From: Xestospongia muta
Lineage: Eukaryota > Porifera > Demospongiae > Haplosclerida > Petrosiidae
Direction: 5' to 3'
DNA: 64,000 nt
Assembly: GCA_963693285.1 (NCBI GenBank)
Contig: OY848917.1
Coordinates: 5,094,118 to 5,158,117, forward strand
Both the position numbers and the translations under genes were made by a program. The number at the start of each line of letters is the position of its first letter. The stretch's first letter is position 1. The notes beneath the pieces are model-generated. The model ran no database searches. It was not told where the DNA came from and worked only from the letters and a program-made list of their open reading frames with translations. Positions 11,440 through 23,048 of this stretch are shown here, piece by piece.

Positions 11440-11760
11440 ATCTGAGTCATTGCATCTGATAGTTTCCTGTGAGCCACATCTACAATAAGTTCATAATGTC
11501 ATATGAAATCAGCTCCAAGGATTGGTCTTCTGACATTAGCAATAACAAATATCCAACGAAATGTTTGCTGTAGTCCTATATTAAGGGTGAGGGAACGAGT
11601 ACCATAAGTCACTATTGTAGTGTTGTTAATCGCTTGCAGGGACAATCCAGTCCATTGATGTAAATGGTCGGTGGAAGTAGGAAGTACTATCCTTAGCTCA
11701 ACACCAGTATAAACGAGGAACTGTAATCCGGTAGAATGGTCTGTAACATAAAAAAGTCAA
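11440..11760 (-). pseudogene. Gypsy aspartic protease region, catalytic Asp lost
   Basis: The minus strand reads QFLVYTGVEL where aspartic proteases have a D-T-G triad. The Asp codon is TAT, Tyr (11709-11711 on the plus strand). Position between the gag remnant and RT fits protease. The region contains stops. Confidence 0.65.
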
Positions 11761-11829
11761 ATGGGTTGTTTGTGGCCAGCAGTACCAGTTGCCACTAGTA
11801 GCTGCTGGCTGAGGTGTTTCCCGATTTTG

Positions 11830-12586
11830 AACTAGGTTCACGGCATTTCTTGGTGGGATCACCGAATTTTTGATTTTACCAACAAAGGTCTGACTGAGAT
11901 TGTTGTGGGGCTGGGCTGAGTGAACGAGTACGAGGAGGATTTTGTCTTTGAGATGTGAAAAGTTGTTGAACAGACTTTTGAAGGTCCAAGATCTGACTAC
12001 AAAGTTGTTCCTTTTCTGAGGAAAGCTCCGATTAGCTAATGGCAGACATTGATGAAGTGGGCATAGAAACTTCCATAATTTTATCAGCTAGGTTGGCTAA
12101 CTCATCAATGGAGGTGGTGTCAGCAGTAGATGCTAAGACCATGAGAACATTGGAAGGGAACCGTTGAAGAAACAATTGATAAAGAAAGGATCCATCTATG
12201 GTATTGGCTATTTCCCCGAGTAACTGCTGAATGTGTCATAATGACTGAGTAGGTTTCCTATCTCCCAGCTCTTCTGTGTTGAACAACCGCTGTAATCTGC
12301 ATTGCTCCAAAGCAGCTCTGCATTTAATGAGCTGTTCCTTCAACTTTATGTAAGAATCAGTGTCAAGTGTCTTTAAAATGAGGTCTCTAACTTCCGCAGC
12401 GAATTCAGGGGATAAGGAAGTGACAATATAGTCATACTTGGTCTTCTCAGCTGAGATCCTCCTTGTGATGAATTATGCTTCAGCCTGGGCAAACCAGACC
12501 TCCGAATCGGATGGCCAAAATAGAGGTAGTTTAAGACTGATGGTGGCGATTGGAGCGGGTTCTCCAATAGACATTCTTGCGTCTGG
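11830..12586 (-). pseudogene. Gypsy gag remnant
   Basis: Starting from MSIGEPAPIA at about 12575, the frame gives LPLFWPSDSEVWFAQAEA and meets a TAA after 33 codons. The same frame continues with typical gag helices (AEVRDLILKTL, YIKLKEQLIK, LFNTEELGDRKPTQ) and further stops. Near 11850-11890 a remnant with LCW, then a stop, FGDPTKKCREP matches the Cys-rich end of this gag type. Confidence 0.75.
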
Positions 12587-12593
12587 GTCACCA
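12579..12593 (-). other. Candidate primer-binding site
   Basis: The minus strand has TGGTGACCCAGACGC two bases inside the 5' LTR, the usual place and the usual TGG start of a tRNA primer-binding site. The tRNA is not assigned. Confidence 0.55.
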
Positions 12594-12595
12594 GT

Positions 12596-12782
12596 TTTAG
12601 TATTTAATGAGATAACAACAATAAACCAACTCAACTCAACTAATAACATACACTGATATACCAATAAACAGTTTAGAGAGTTCAATACGGTTTAGGACGA
12701 GACAATCAGTCACACCATGAGGTACCACGCTATTACTCAAATGTTCTATACTATATGTCCGTAAACTACAATGTGTACTACA
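12596..12782 (-). repeat. 5' LTR of the gypsy element
   Basis: This 187-bp direct repeat of 8522-8708 starts TGTAGTACAC on the minus strand. The flanking AGTT at 12783-12786 repeats 8518-8521. Confidence 0.85.
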
Positions 12783-13172
12783 AGTTAATAATAATAACTA
12801 GAGACTATCGGTGTTAGATGGACCATAGACAATGTGTCATGGAAGAAAAATAGGATTAATCAGATAAACTATATATGTACTAATGGAATGAAGATGCTGT
12901 CATCTGAAGAATCTAAACTGCCACCTCTGCTTTTTGACCCAAACTTCGTTCCTGATTCGTTAGTGGAATCACACCTAAAAAGCAATGAAATATATAAATA
13001 TATAGCTATGAATAATTTGTAGGCTTGTTGAAAACAATAATATAGCTGTACATCTTGGTAGTTTTTGTTCAATGATTCACACACACATTATTGTTACTTT
13101 ATTTTTTCATTTATTATTTATTTTAATTCATTCTGACAAAAGTTGTTCTAAAGGCCTTAACCCCCCTTTCTG

Positions 13173-13173
<1 letters not shown>

Positions 13174-13230
<57 letters not shown>
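13174..13230. repeat. (TA)n microsatellite, 57 bp
   Basis: An uninterrupted TA dinucleotide run. Similar shorter runs occur at the equivalent unit position near 13850 and at 39352-39393. Confidence 0.95.
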
Positions 13231-13235
<5 letters not shown>

Positions 13236-15376
13236 TATTCTAATAGTCATTAAGGCCAAGTTTATGGTTAGTAGGTCATGAATAGCTTTTGTTAATCCAT
13301 TTCCAGAATCACTTTCAGAAGTTAAGGATTCACTCTCACCATATTGTCAGAAAAACTCTCTTTGCTGTTTTTTTCCCTTGTTTTCTTTTACAAATTTTTT
13401 TTGATCTCTTATTATTTGAAGTCTTATAAATATATAAAAAGTGTACATCCTACAACATGTATATTACATTGGTAACAGGAGCAAACCCTTCTGGAAAGAT
13501 GAGACATGTCATCACAAGAGGCTTAAAATTAATATGTACATGGAATTTCTTATACCAATCCTTAATACAGAACTTTGTTAATTATTTTTTCATTAATCAT
13601 CTTCATTCATTTAGTCAGTATGCAAATGGCATCTATTGAAACTTAGTGGGCATAGCTAGACATTCCCTTTAAAATTCTATTTGTTTGTATCACAATTTTA
13701 CTGAATATTCAAATAGTTATGACTTACTGCCATTAAACTGAGGATTTAGGGGCAATAAAGTAAAATATCTATTATACTTTGATAAGTATTTTATTTTAAA
13801 TTTCAATGTTGATACATAACATTTTAGTAGTGCAGCATGACCATGTGTTATATATATATATATATGTTCTTAAATTATAAAATGCCATATTGACATTATC
13901 GAGTTTTATTTTGTGAACCAAATCTATTGTCACAAGTTTAATCTTGTCATTGTACTACCATAGAACATAATTTCAAAAGAAAGTATTGCTGTCATTTGGC
14001 TCATACAAGAAAGTAATTGTCCTAGCATATAAGAATTCAGCTTTCTGTCTTTTGTCATAGAAAAGCTCAAGAGGTTTTTAAGCCATCTAAGCCAGTTGTT
14101 CTACTATACTTTGATTAAGACTATCAAAAAGGGTTGATGTAGATAATGATTATATTCCCACTAACAAAAAGCTACAAATCATCAATTTATAAGAACTTAC
14201 TCAACCATCAATAAGGAAGTCATTTTACAGGTAAGTTGTTTCTTTTTCTAAAAAATAAGAAAATCAGGACTATGTTATAATAGTTTATATTAGAAATTGT
14301 CTGAGTTGATAGCTCTTACTATACTTGTATATTGAAATCTTGGGATGAAGACTAGCCAACTAATAATTTTGATATAGAGTCATATCAATCTACCTATTCT
14401 TCAGCTTGTACTCAAGTAGTACAAATAATTTTTTAGTACAACATGATTTCTAATTATATTTGGTCACATGTAGAATAATTACATTCATTGGTTCCAGTCA
14501 GATATATACCTACTTCTAGAATCAGGTCTTGAGGCCTAGGTTATGGTATGCCTTCTTCTCATCTAACACACTACAAAGTGTAGTGCAGCCAGTGAAGATT
14601 CTTATTATGGTTTGGAAGAGAGTGCCCAAGTCAAAGAGACTCAATATATAAACAAACATTTCACCTGATGTATAACTATCTTCATTTACATTTTGTTCTT
14701 TTCTGTAAGCTAGCTGACACCTTTAATTGAATTTTTTGTTCTAGTCAGTATTAAGCACAAATGCAAAAAATTCCATTAGCTTAGAAGGACTAATTGTAAA
14801 TTGAAATGAGTAAGTTGTTTAGGATAGAAATAAATTCAATGTTTGATATAAAGCAAAATTTCACTGTTAAAAACATTGAATTATATATGTAGTAATCATT
14901 AAAGTGATTTAATATAATGATATTAAAATTCTGAAATGGTACCTTTTTGGACACATTAGACATCAATAAATTAGACACAATCACATTTGATAGTCATATA
15001 GAGATCAATAAAAAGGCTTTACAAATATGAATTATATCACAAAAAGTGATGTTATGTATAAAATTATATATGTAAATATGAATGAAAAAAGCATTAAAGG
15101 CTCTCTATCAATTCTCTAGGTATTTGAGCAGGCTCTTTCAATCACTTTGTAACAATAATCAATGATATTAATGAGAGCAAAAATTTATTGTGACTCACCC
15201 ATTTTATTGTTAAATTTCACTAATGATACATGTAACTAACAAAATAATCTGATACATTTTATGTCACAATATAATAAAGAAAAAATTAACTAGTCTACAA
15301 GAAAATGATATAATCTAATCAAATGTAGCATAAATTTCTTGTTGTCTAAATCTCAATATCACAAAGGTATTAAATA

Positions 15377-15382
15377 TTTATT
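15377..15382 (-). terminator. Poly(A) signal AATAAA of copy 2
   Basis: AATAAA on the minus strand, 51 bases past the last base of the stop codon. The same spacing is seen for the copies at 23049, 48674, 56050 and 63666. Confidence 0.55.
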
Positions 15383-15432
15383 TAAGAAAACTACTTCATA
15401 CAAATTGTTTGAAGAAAAGTAAATGGAATACA

Positions 15433-18400
15433 TTAATCTGAATAATCTTCAAGCAGAGGCTCCCTAAAGTCACTATTCCATCTCCCTGTATCATTATCCA
15501 AAGCAACATTCACATTATCTAAATAAATATTTCTTATATGTGTAATTTTAAACCACAGATTCTTCATAATCTTCATCAAAGGATTCCACATCTTCATAAA
15601 CATTCTAAACTTCTTCATATATCCCAAGACATGATATCCAATCAACAACAACAATACAAAAAGTATTAGTGACATGAAGACACTAGCATATGGTGCTGAT
15701 TTTGATATCTCACCTTGAAGCTGAAAGTAAAGAGCTGTAAATTCCATCAACACTAAATTAACCAATATAAATCCCTCTACAACATTCACTAAATGACCTT
15801 GAAAAGGCTTACAGTAAATTTGTATAAATGTAAATGGAGCCAGTAACAAGATATGAAGACATAGTAGAAAGGAAGGATCCTTACCTCGTAATAAAGCATA
15901 GCTGATATAAGCACAAACCAATAGCCACAGACGAGCACCAAACCACCATCCCCAACCTTCTCTATAGCGTCCTTGATAGGCATCAAGAAAATTACGACGA
16001 CGTCTAATACACCTAACTCTTACAGCCGGTGAACCACAAGTTGTCCATAGAAGAAAAGGTATTAAATAAATCAGAGTCACTCCAATGGCTACACTGAACA
16101 GAATGACATGCCCAGTGTCTTTCCAATACTTAACATTGCCATCAATATACCATACAGTATAGTCACCTTGTGGTGTTTGTATAGATACTGGTGTGAAGAT
16201 ATCTATAACTGTGAGTAACAGTTTAGCAAATGACATGTAAAATAAAGTAGCAAGAACTTGTACTGAAGAGTAAGAAGTTAAGTTAGCAATTCGAGTAGAG
16301 AATCTGCTCAATAAAACAAGAACTACTACAATTAGCCACAAGTAGACAGGGAAAACAAACTGGAGAGCTGTCTTGTATAGAGCTGTCATTCCTTTAAAAA
16401 AACATACCCCAAATCCCAAATTGAGATTGAGTAAGGAGAAGATTATGTTTAAGAAGTGTCCATACATGTGACTTTCTGTGAAAGAATTTCGAAGACTAAC
16501 TTCTGTCATATTAGCAAAGAAGACTATTCCTCCTAATACCTTACTGGAAATGGTGATACTAAGGCAAAACAAGATTAAAATGGCTGCTATTCCTACAACT
16601 ACAAATGCAATAATGAGCAACAAAAACAAGTTTGAGTGACAACGTTCACAGTCATCAGATCCTAAAACAATGCTGTAACCCTCAACACAATCTCCACAAA
16701 GTGTTCCTCTCCTGTTTGGATGACATATGTAGTCTTTTTGTGTCATATCAATATCAGTGAGATCACTATTACAATATCCTGTAGGACATACAGAAGCAAA
16801 ACCATAGCTGTGATTTTGAATATATCCAAGCCACTTTCCACTTGAAATTGTTATACTTGTAGTATCAATGTTACATATCTTGGCTATCTTTTGGTTAGTA
16901 ATGAAAGAGTCACATGTACAAATTCCATGAGAAATAGAGAAACCAACAGGACAAGGCATCATTAAGATAGGAATGATCATTTGAATTGATCCTTCAAGGA
17001 CAGTAAAATGCAAATATTGTATCGTTTTTTTATGAAAATATGGCCCACTTAACAGTTTAAATTTTACAACTGTGCATGAAAATTCATGTAACAATTGCTC
17101 TTTCTTACTAAGAATCAATTTTATTTTCTTGATGTTAAAAACGTCAATGTTAAAGTACATGAACAACTTTGCTAGTGTTGGTTGTCCCTGAAAATCTTTT
17201 GCTACAATTGAAAGCTTAATTGACTTTCCAGGATAGGTATTAATTTCATATTTAGTGTTATTGATCATATCTTCACCAGTTTTTGGATCACACAGTTGTA
17301 AACCTGTAGGTGGTGATGATATTTTATTCAAATATTTATGTAGAGGATACATGTGTTCCAATTTGCAATGCTGCAGTCCATCTGAATAAACAAGATATAG
17401 ACCTTCCAGTTTAATTGGAGGAAAATCAATTGTTATGTTGTGAGTAGCATTTGGTTGAAATATTAGAGGACAATCTGTGTAGACACTATATGGTTGTCCA
17501 AGTGCTGTTATTGCTCCTGCTGGTGGAAAATTATTTTTACCCTTAAATTGTAGGAAGGCAGGTGCCTGGAATGTAACATGTGATAGTGATTCAAGACGAA
17601 TGATGGAACTAATTTTAGCCATATTGTGTAAAAACCGCACTTTTCCTTGTATGAATAAATCACTATTCACTACAACTAGTACTGGTTGATGATTATGATA
17701 GAAATAATTACCAAATGTCTGTTGCTTTATAGAAATTGAGTCAGTATTGTGGAATTCAAATATCGATCCAGTAATAATCTCATACACTTCCTGTGATTGT
17801 CTATATTTCTTATTCCTAACATAAATATCTGAGAGTAGTACAGAAATATTATAACTATCATCAGTCAATGGAATATGTTTATTAGCTACAATATACAGTG
17901 AAGATCCACCAAATGTTGCTTCATTATAGAACCATGCTGTTTCAATAAAATATATTGTTGCAACAACAGGAGAAGCATAAGATAGTTGAATGAATACAGC
18001 ACCTCCATAGTAATCACTTGTATTGTTAAAAAACTTTATTTGATTGAAAGTTATTGTCAAGCTGGTTTCAATTGTTGGAATAGTACGAGTGATAACATAT
18101 ATTGCAACACCACCACCTCTAGCTCTGTATGAACCTGTAACTGAATTATTGTAAAAGTTGTTGACTGTTGATGGAGTAGTGTTAAATATTAGATTAGGTA
18201 TAGTTGGAGATATTGTATTGAAGAATAATACCAAACACCCACCAGCTATATCACCACTATTACTACTGACATCATTAGACTCCAATATAACATGTCCATT
18301 TTTATATGAAGACCCAATGAATAATATAGTCAGTCCTCCAGCACCAAATACTGGTACTTGCTGTACACCAAACCGAAGAATGTCAATTGGATTTTGTCCC

Positions 18401-19116
18401 CACAAATATTGATTGACATTCTTTGATATGGTTGAGCTCTTAATTAAAAGGGATTGACCACTCTGTAATTTATCAGACTCATCAATAAACAGAAAGAGTA
18501 ATCCACTGCCAGAACAAAATGGGCTAACCAATTTGAGTTGTTGTGATGTACAAACAATAGAATCAGTCACTGTAATGTTATAGAAAAGAGTCTCTCCATG
18601 TACATCAATAGCAATTATAGCATATCCATAATATCCTCCATCAATAGATACATTAGATACATGTAGTTCATTACAATGATGAAATAGCAAGACAGCAGAT
18701 AGTCCTATTGGAAAATAAAGCCATGTGTTATTAGAAGTAATAGCTGTGTTTAATATCCCACCACATTGATGGATATGAAGGTTGTACAAGCATAGTCCAG
18801 ATATGTTTATAAAACCAATCCCTCTAGTAGGAACAGTGTCATTGTTGCAGATAATGTGGGCAGCTTTGACTGAACTATTGCTGGCAATTGTTATGTTGTT
18901 GATATTTTTAACCAGACAGAAGGGTCCAGGTACAAGGTAGTGAGGTACAGCAGGTGAGAGAACAAGGATGGTGTCTGAGTTAAGGAATAAAGAACCATTG
19001 CTGCATAAATAATACTGAAGTGTCTTAGAATCAGATTCATTTCCATGAAGATGAATGACATACTCTCCTGATACAATAGATGCTGTAAGAAGTAACATAT
19101 ATACTAGCACATCCAT
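15433..19116 (-). CDS. Array copy 2: signal peptide, beta-helix ectodomain, Cys-rich module, 9 TM, 1227 aa
   Basis: Reference member of the array, a single exon with ATG and TAA. Residues 1-17 (MDVLVYMLLLTASIVSG) are a signal peptide. From about 70 to 540, Gly-Gly motifs (119, 260, 292, 334, GGAVFI at 371, GGSSLYI at 403) and FYNN/FFNN motifs indicate a right-handed beta-helix like the polymorphic-membrane-protein repeats. There are many N-x-S/T glycosylation sites. Residues 722-826 hold 11 cysteines (CTC, LCGDC, DDCERC). Nine membrane segments lie near 830-854, 888-907, 917-937, 952-973, 1003-1024, 1060-1077, 1083-1100, 1112-1133 and 1145-1166. With the N-terminus outside, the basic loop CIRRRRNF and the basic tail fall inside, as the positive-inside rule expects. 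The tail ends FREPLLEDYSD. A receptor or transporter role is inferred; no ligand or enzyme motif was seen. Confidence 0.9.
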   Translation of the reverse strand: MDVLVYMLLLTASIVSGEYVIHLHGNESDSKTLQYYLCSNGSLFLNSDTILVLSPAVPHYLVPGPFCLVKNINNITIASNSSVKAAHIICNNDTVPTRGIGFINISGLCLYNLHIHQCGGILNTAITSNNTWLYFPIGLSAVLLFHHCNELHVSNVSIDGGYYGYAIIAIDVHGETLFYNITVTDSIVCTSQQLKLVSPFCSGSGLLFLFIDESDKLQSGQSLLIKSSTISKNVNQYLWGQNPIDILRFGVQQVPVFGAGGLTILFIGSSYKNGHVILESNDVSSNSGDIAGGCLVLFFNTISPTIPNLIFNTTPSTVNNFYNNSVTGSYRARGGGVAIYVITRTIPTIETSLTITFNQIKFFNNTSDYYGGAVFIQLSYASPVVATIYFIETAWFYNEATFGGSSLYIVANKHIPLTDDSYNISVLLSDIYVRNKKYRQSQEVYEIITGSIFEFHNTDSISIKQQTFGNYFYHNHQPVLVVVNSDLFIQGKVRFLHNMAKISSIIRLESLSHVTFQAPAFLQFKGKNNFPPAGAITALGQPYSVYTDCPLIFQPNATHNITIDFPPIKLEGLYLVYSDGLQHCKLEHMYPLHKYLNKISSPPTGLQLCDPKTGEDMINNTKYEINTYPGKSIKLSIVAKDFQGQPTLAKLFMYFNIDVFNIKKIKLILSKKEQLLHEFSCTVVKFKLLSGPYFHKKTIQYLHFTVLEGSIQMIIPILMMPCPVGFSISHGICTCDSFITNQKIAKICNIDTTSITISSGKWLGYIQNHSYGFASVCPTGYCNSDLTDIDMTQKDYICHPNRRGTLCGDCVEGYSIVLGSDDCERCHSNLFLLLIIAFVVVGIAAILILFCLSITISSKVLGGIVFFANMTEVSLRNSFTESHMYGHFLNIIFSLLNLNLGFGVCFFKGMTALYKTALQFVFPVYLWLIVVVLVLLSRFSTRIANLTSYSSVQVLATLFYMSFAKLLLTVIDIFTPVSIQTPQGDYTVWYIDGNVKYWKDTGHVILFSVAIGVTLIYLIPFLLWTTCGSPAVRVRCIRRRRNFLDAYQGRYREGWGWWFGARLWLLVCAYISYALLRGKDPSFLLCLHILLLAPFTFIQIYCKPFQGHLVNVVEGFILVNLVLMEFTALYFQLQGEISKSAPYASVFMSLILFVLLLLIGYHVLGYMKKFRMFMKMWNPLMKIMKNLWFKITHIRNIYLDNVNVALDNDTGRWNSDFREPLLEDYSD

Positions 19117-19370
19117 TGTGTAAGGGACAAAAAATGCGAAGAAACAGTTACTTATACACAGTCAGTCTGTGCACGGTCAAAACAATTGGTTATTTTTCAA
19201 AAAGCGTACACACAACTATAATAGCAAGAAGACAATTACGAGTCAGCTGGCAGCTACAGCTACGTAACGGAAGTAGACAAAGGTTAATTACCACATGTTC
19301 ACACGTTATAATTGCCATAAATACCAACATTGAAAAGACATGGTGTAATTGGAGAGAAATGTGATTCAAT
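19117..19370 (-). promoter_or_regulatory. Candidate promoter of copy 2
   Basis: The conserved 5' flank, here with GTACGC replacing the GTATATACGC element, the GTGCAC palindrome near -50 and CAGCTG near -125. The upstream edge reads CCAATTACACC on the minus strand. Confidence 0.35.
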
Positions 19371-19772
19371 ATAGCTATTAATTTGCTTTTCTCTTTTTTG
19401 TATTTTAATTTTGTATTTTTTCTTTTACAATGATGTTAAGCTTTAAGAGATCAAGAAATCCTTACATCAGAGGCTTTATTAATTATCAAGTAGAAAGCAG
19501 TGATATAAAGGATGAGAAAATGAAAACAACATCTGTGTTTACATTTCTAACATACTATAACAATGACTGTTTAGTCAATATTATAATATGTTAGGAATGA
19601 AAACAATATGTGATGTTTACTTTTAGTTTACATCAAATAATTGCTACATAATTGAAGTTGATCAATTTGTGCAGGAATAACAAGACCTGTAGTATGTTAC
19701 GTAACAAGGTAGAAGTATTGACAAGTAGGGAGAATTACAATTAATTTTTTTTTAAAACAACATACCAAATAG

Positions 19773-20249
19773 CAGACATTGCACATGTATTGGGTTTTTG
19801 TGTGTACTTGTATTTTAAAAACCAAACTGTGTATGTACTTGTATGTATTATTAAATTTCCATGTATGTACTTGTAGTTTGCATTTCTGAAAACCATGTAT
19901 TTAATCCTTATCATTTCATGTATCATGTATTATAATTAAATCATAATTAAACACATCATTTAATAAAGACGAGTTTTTCCAGTTTTTCAGAAGTAACAAC
20001 CACATGACTATTCTCAGTTTCACTGCTAGAAGGTAATAATGAAGTAGTACTATGTAACACCGGCGAGAGAGAACGCGAGTGAGAACATCTCCAGACTGAA
20101 GCCATTTTCTTCACGTGGCCACGCCCATAATTAATTGCCATGAATATCATATCATCTACTTTATTCTGTCCGTGTATGTACGTGTATGTATTTGAAGCCA
20201 GCATTACCGTGTAAATACATAAGTATCGTGTATACAGGTGCAATGTCTG
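19773..20249. mobile_element. hAT-like non-autonomous element, 477 bp
   Basis: The ends are inverted: CAGACATTGCAC on the left and GTGCAATGTCTG on the right. They are flanked by an 8-bp direct duplication CCAAATAG (19765-19772 and 20250-20257). The spacers at about 410 and 46288 have the uninterrupted site with one CCAAATAG. The CA-start termini and 8-bp duplication fit the hAT superfamily. There is no transposase frame. Confidence 0.85.
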
Positions 20250-20304
20250 CCAAATAGCCATATACATTATCTTAACAGTAGCAGATACATAAAATCAACA
20301 TTGT

Positions 20305-20445
20305 ACATCATATTTAAAATACTGTGTCTGAATGAAGTAGAAAACCACTACCATACAAGTAATAAGGAAGTGGTGAATCAAATTCGTTCTACAAACATGA
20401 ATGATATACTGTCTTGATATAGTAGATACTATAACATATATATTA
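20305..20445 (-). pseudogene. Relic of a divergent family-gene 5' end
   Basis: Minus-strand equivalent of the relic at 465-602, frame-disrupted after the SRQY.IHV segment. Not followed by a gene body. Confidence 0.45.
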
Positions 20446-21549
20446 CAATAGACAATGTGTCGTGGAAGAAAAAAGGATTAATCAGAAAGAACTATAATTG
20501 CACTAATGAAATGAAGGTGCTGTTATCTGAAGAATCTGAACTGCACCCACTCCTTTTTGACCTAGACTTAGTTCCAGGTTCGTCAGTGGAATCAGACTGA
20601 AGAAAGCAATGAGACATATTACTATATAGCTATGAATAAGTTGTAGGCTTGTTGAAAACAATAATCTAGCTGTACCTCTTGGTAGCTTTTGTTCAATGAT
20701 TATAATCTCTTATTATTTGAAGTCCTATGCATATATAAAAGTACGCATTCTACAACGTGTATATTACATTGGCAACAGGAGCAAGTCCTTCTGGAAAGAT
20801 GAGACATGTCATCACAAGAGGCTTACAAGTAATATGTACATAGAATATCTTATACCAATCTTCAATACAGAGTTTTGTCATTTATTTTTTCATTAATCAT
20901 CTTCATTAATTTAGTCTGTATCCAAATGGTACTTATTGAAACTTAGTAGGCATATCTGGATATTCCTTTTAAAACTCTAACTGCTTAACACTGTAAAATT
21001 GATTGGTTAAATTAACTAATACATTGTTTATAGAGGTTGTATATGTAAAATGTAAACATAATATTTTTTTGATAAATAATGCATTATGAAATTGATGGTT
21101 TGGTATCTGCATAAGCAGTTGTACATTAGTAATGAAAACTGGGTTATACTTTTTTGCCAAAAATAAAATCGTAACACAATTTTACCGATGAGTCAAATAG
21201 TTATGAAATACTGTCATTAAACTGAGGATTTAGGAGCAATAAGGTAATCTATCTACTATTCTTTGATAAGTATTCTATTTTAAATTTCAATGTTGATATA
21301 TAACATTTCAATAGTGCAGCGTGATCATGTGTAACAAATTTTAATTATGTATATATTCTAAAATTATAAAATGCCATATTGAGATTATTGAGTTTATTTT
21401 GTGAACCAAACCTATTGTCACAAGTTTAATCTTGTCGTTGTACCACCCTAGAACAGAACTTCAAATAGAAAGTATTGCTGTCATTTGGTTCACAGAAGAA
21501 AGTAATTGTCTTACCAAATAAGAATTCAGTTTTCTGTGTTTTGTCATAG

Positions 21550-21723
21550 AAAAGTTGAAGAATTTGTTAAGCCATCTAAGCCAGTTGTTGTACTGTATTT
21601 TGATGAAGACTTTCAACAAAGGATTGATGTAGATAATGATTACATTCCCACTAACAAAGAAAAGCTACAAGTTGTCAATCTATAACAAATAACTCAACCA
21701 TCAATAAGGAACTAATTTTACAG
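21550..21723 (+). other. Exon-like block, 174 bp
   Basis: CATAG precedes it and CAG|GTAGGT follows it. The frame gives VEEFVKPSKPVVVLYFDEDF and DNDYIPTNKEKLQVVNL before a TAA. It differs from the block at 1714-1887 at several bases without breaking the frame. Confidence 0.4.
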
Positions 21724-22992
21724 GTAGGTTATTGCAATTTGTTATTAATTTAAAAATCAGGACTATGTTATAATAGTTTACATTAGAAATAGTCAGAGTG
21801 GATAGCTCTTACTATACTTGTATATTAAAATCTTGGGATGAACACAAGCTAACTAATAATTTTGATATAGAGTCACATGAATCTACCTATTCTTCAGCTT
21901 GTACTCAAGTAGTACAAATAATTGCTTAGTACAACGTGATTTCTAATTATATTTGGTCACATGTAGAATAATTACCATTCATTGGTTCCAGTCAGATATA
22001 TACCTACTTCTAGAACCAGGTCTTGAGGCCTAGGTTATGGTATGCCTTCTTCTCATCTAACACACTACAAAGTGTAGTGCAGCCAGTGAAGATTCTTATT
22101 ATGGTCAGGAAAAGAGTGCCCAAAGTCAAAGAGACTCAATATATATAAACAAACATATTACCTCATGTAAAACTAACTATCTTCATTTACATTTTGTTCT
22201 TTTCTGTCAGCTAGCTGACACTTTTTATTGAATTCTTTGTTCTAGTCACTATTAAGCACAAATGCAAAAAATTCCATTAGCTTAGAAGGATTAATTGTTA
22301 ATTGAAATGAGTAAGTTGTTCAGGATAGAAATAAATTCAATACTTGGTATAAAGGAAAATTTCACTGTTGAAAACATTGAATTTTATATGTAGTAATCAC
22401 TAAAGTAACTTGTTACTCCTGTACAATTACTTATTATTTTTTAAATTTATCTTCTAGGAAACAAAGGGTAACATTCCCTTTACAAATAATATTAAGATTC
22501 TTGAAATGGTTCCTTTGGTGGCACAAGTTAGACACATTAGACATCAATAAATTAGACACAATCACATTTGATAGTCATATAGAGATTGCTTATGACTAAG
22601 CACAGAATATTGCCTTTCACATGAATAAAAAAGTCTTTACAAATATGAATTATATCACAAAAAGTGATGTTATGTATATAATTATATATGTAAATATGAA
22701 TGAAAAAAGCATTAATAGTTCTATCAATGCTCTAGGCATTTGAGTAGGCTCTTTCAATCACTTTCTAACAATAATGAATGATATCAATGAGAGCAAAAAT
22801 TTATTGTGACTCACCCATTTTATTGTTAAGTTTCACTAATGATGCATGTAACTAACAAAATAATCTGATACATTGTATGTCACAATATAATCAACAAAAA
22901 ATGAACTAGTCTACAAGAAAATGATATAATCTAATCAAATGCAGCATAAATTTCTTGTTTTCTAAATCTCAATATCACAAAGATATTAAATA

Positions 22993-22998
22993 TTTATT
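22993..22998 (-). terminator. Poly(A) signal AATAAA of copy 3
   Basis: Minus-strand AATAAA, 51 bases past the stop codon. Confidence 0.55.
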
Positions 22999-23048
22999 TA
23001 AGAATACTACTTCATACAAATTGTTTGAAGAAAAGTAAATGGAATGAA

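Larger units (their letters stand above)
8522..12782 (-). mobile_element. Degenerate Ty3/gypsy LTR retrotransposon
   Basis: The element is 4261 bp, with 187-bp LTRs at each end and a 4-bp target-site duplication AGTT (8518-8521 and 12783-12786). The empty site is visible in the spacer at about 38640. On the minus strand the order is 5' LTR, primer-binding site, gag, protease, reverse transcriptase, RNase H, integrase, polypurine tract, 3' LTR. All reading frames are interrupted. The protease and RT catalytic motifs are altered and the LTRs differ at about 14 of 187 positions, so it is an old, inactive insertion. Confidence 0.9.
12787..15432. other. Spacer between the gypsy element and copy 2
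   Basis: No complete gene. It continues the repeat unit interrupted by the retrotransposon, with a plus-strand open segment (12834-13022), a TA microsatellite, a second plus-strand open segment (13457-13639), a decayed exon-like block (14061-14230, with an in-frame stop), a minus-strand open segment (about 14520-14775), and the 3' flank of copy 2. The last 650 bases match the 3' flank of the gene at 56050, including GGTACCTTTTTGGACAC. Confidence 0.65.
19117..23048. other. Spacer upstream of copy 2
   Basis: No complete gene. In order it holds the 5' flank, the palindrome, a hAT-like element (19773-20249), a relic of a family 5' end on the minus strand (about 20305-20445), plus-strand open segments near 20461 and 20740, an exon-like block (21550-21723), a minus-strand open segment (about 22015-22265), and the 3' flank of copy 3. 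It is almost base-for-base the spacer at 59731-63665. Confidence 0.75.

Noticed and set aside
15789..15986. Overlapping minus-strand frame of 65 codons within the membrane domain of several copies
   Set aside because: Out-of-frame shadow of the transmembrane coding sequence; its hydrophobicity comes from the overlapping real gene.
18158..18412. Antisense frame of 71-84 codons inside every array gene
   Set aside because: It mirrors a conserved Gly/Asn-rich stretch of the beta-helix on the other strand. Its conservation follows from the sense protein, and it has no start context or homology of its own.
18891..19076. 61-codon frame starting MYQESMSF overlapping the N-terminal coding region
   Set aside because: An out-of-frame reading of the signal-peptide region, present in all copies only because the DNA is conserved.
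19741..20267. Small open frames within the hAT-like element
   Set aside because: Low-complexity Tyr/Ile/His-rich translations of AT- and TG-rich DNA, with no transposase motif.
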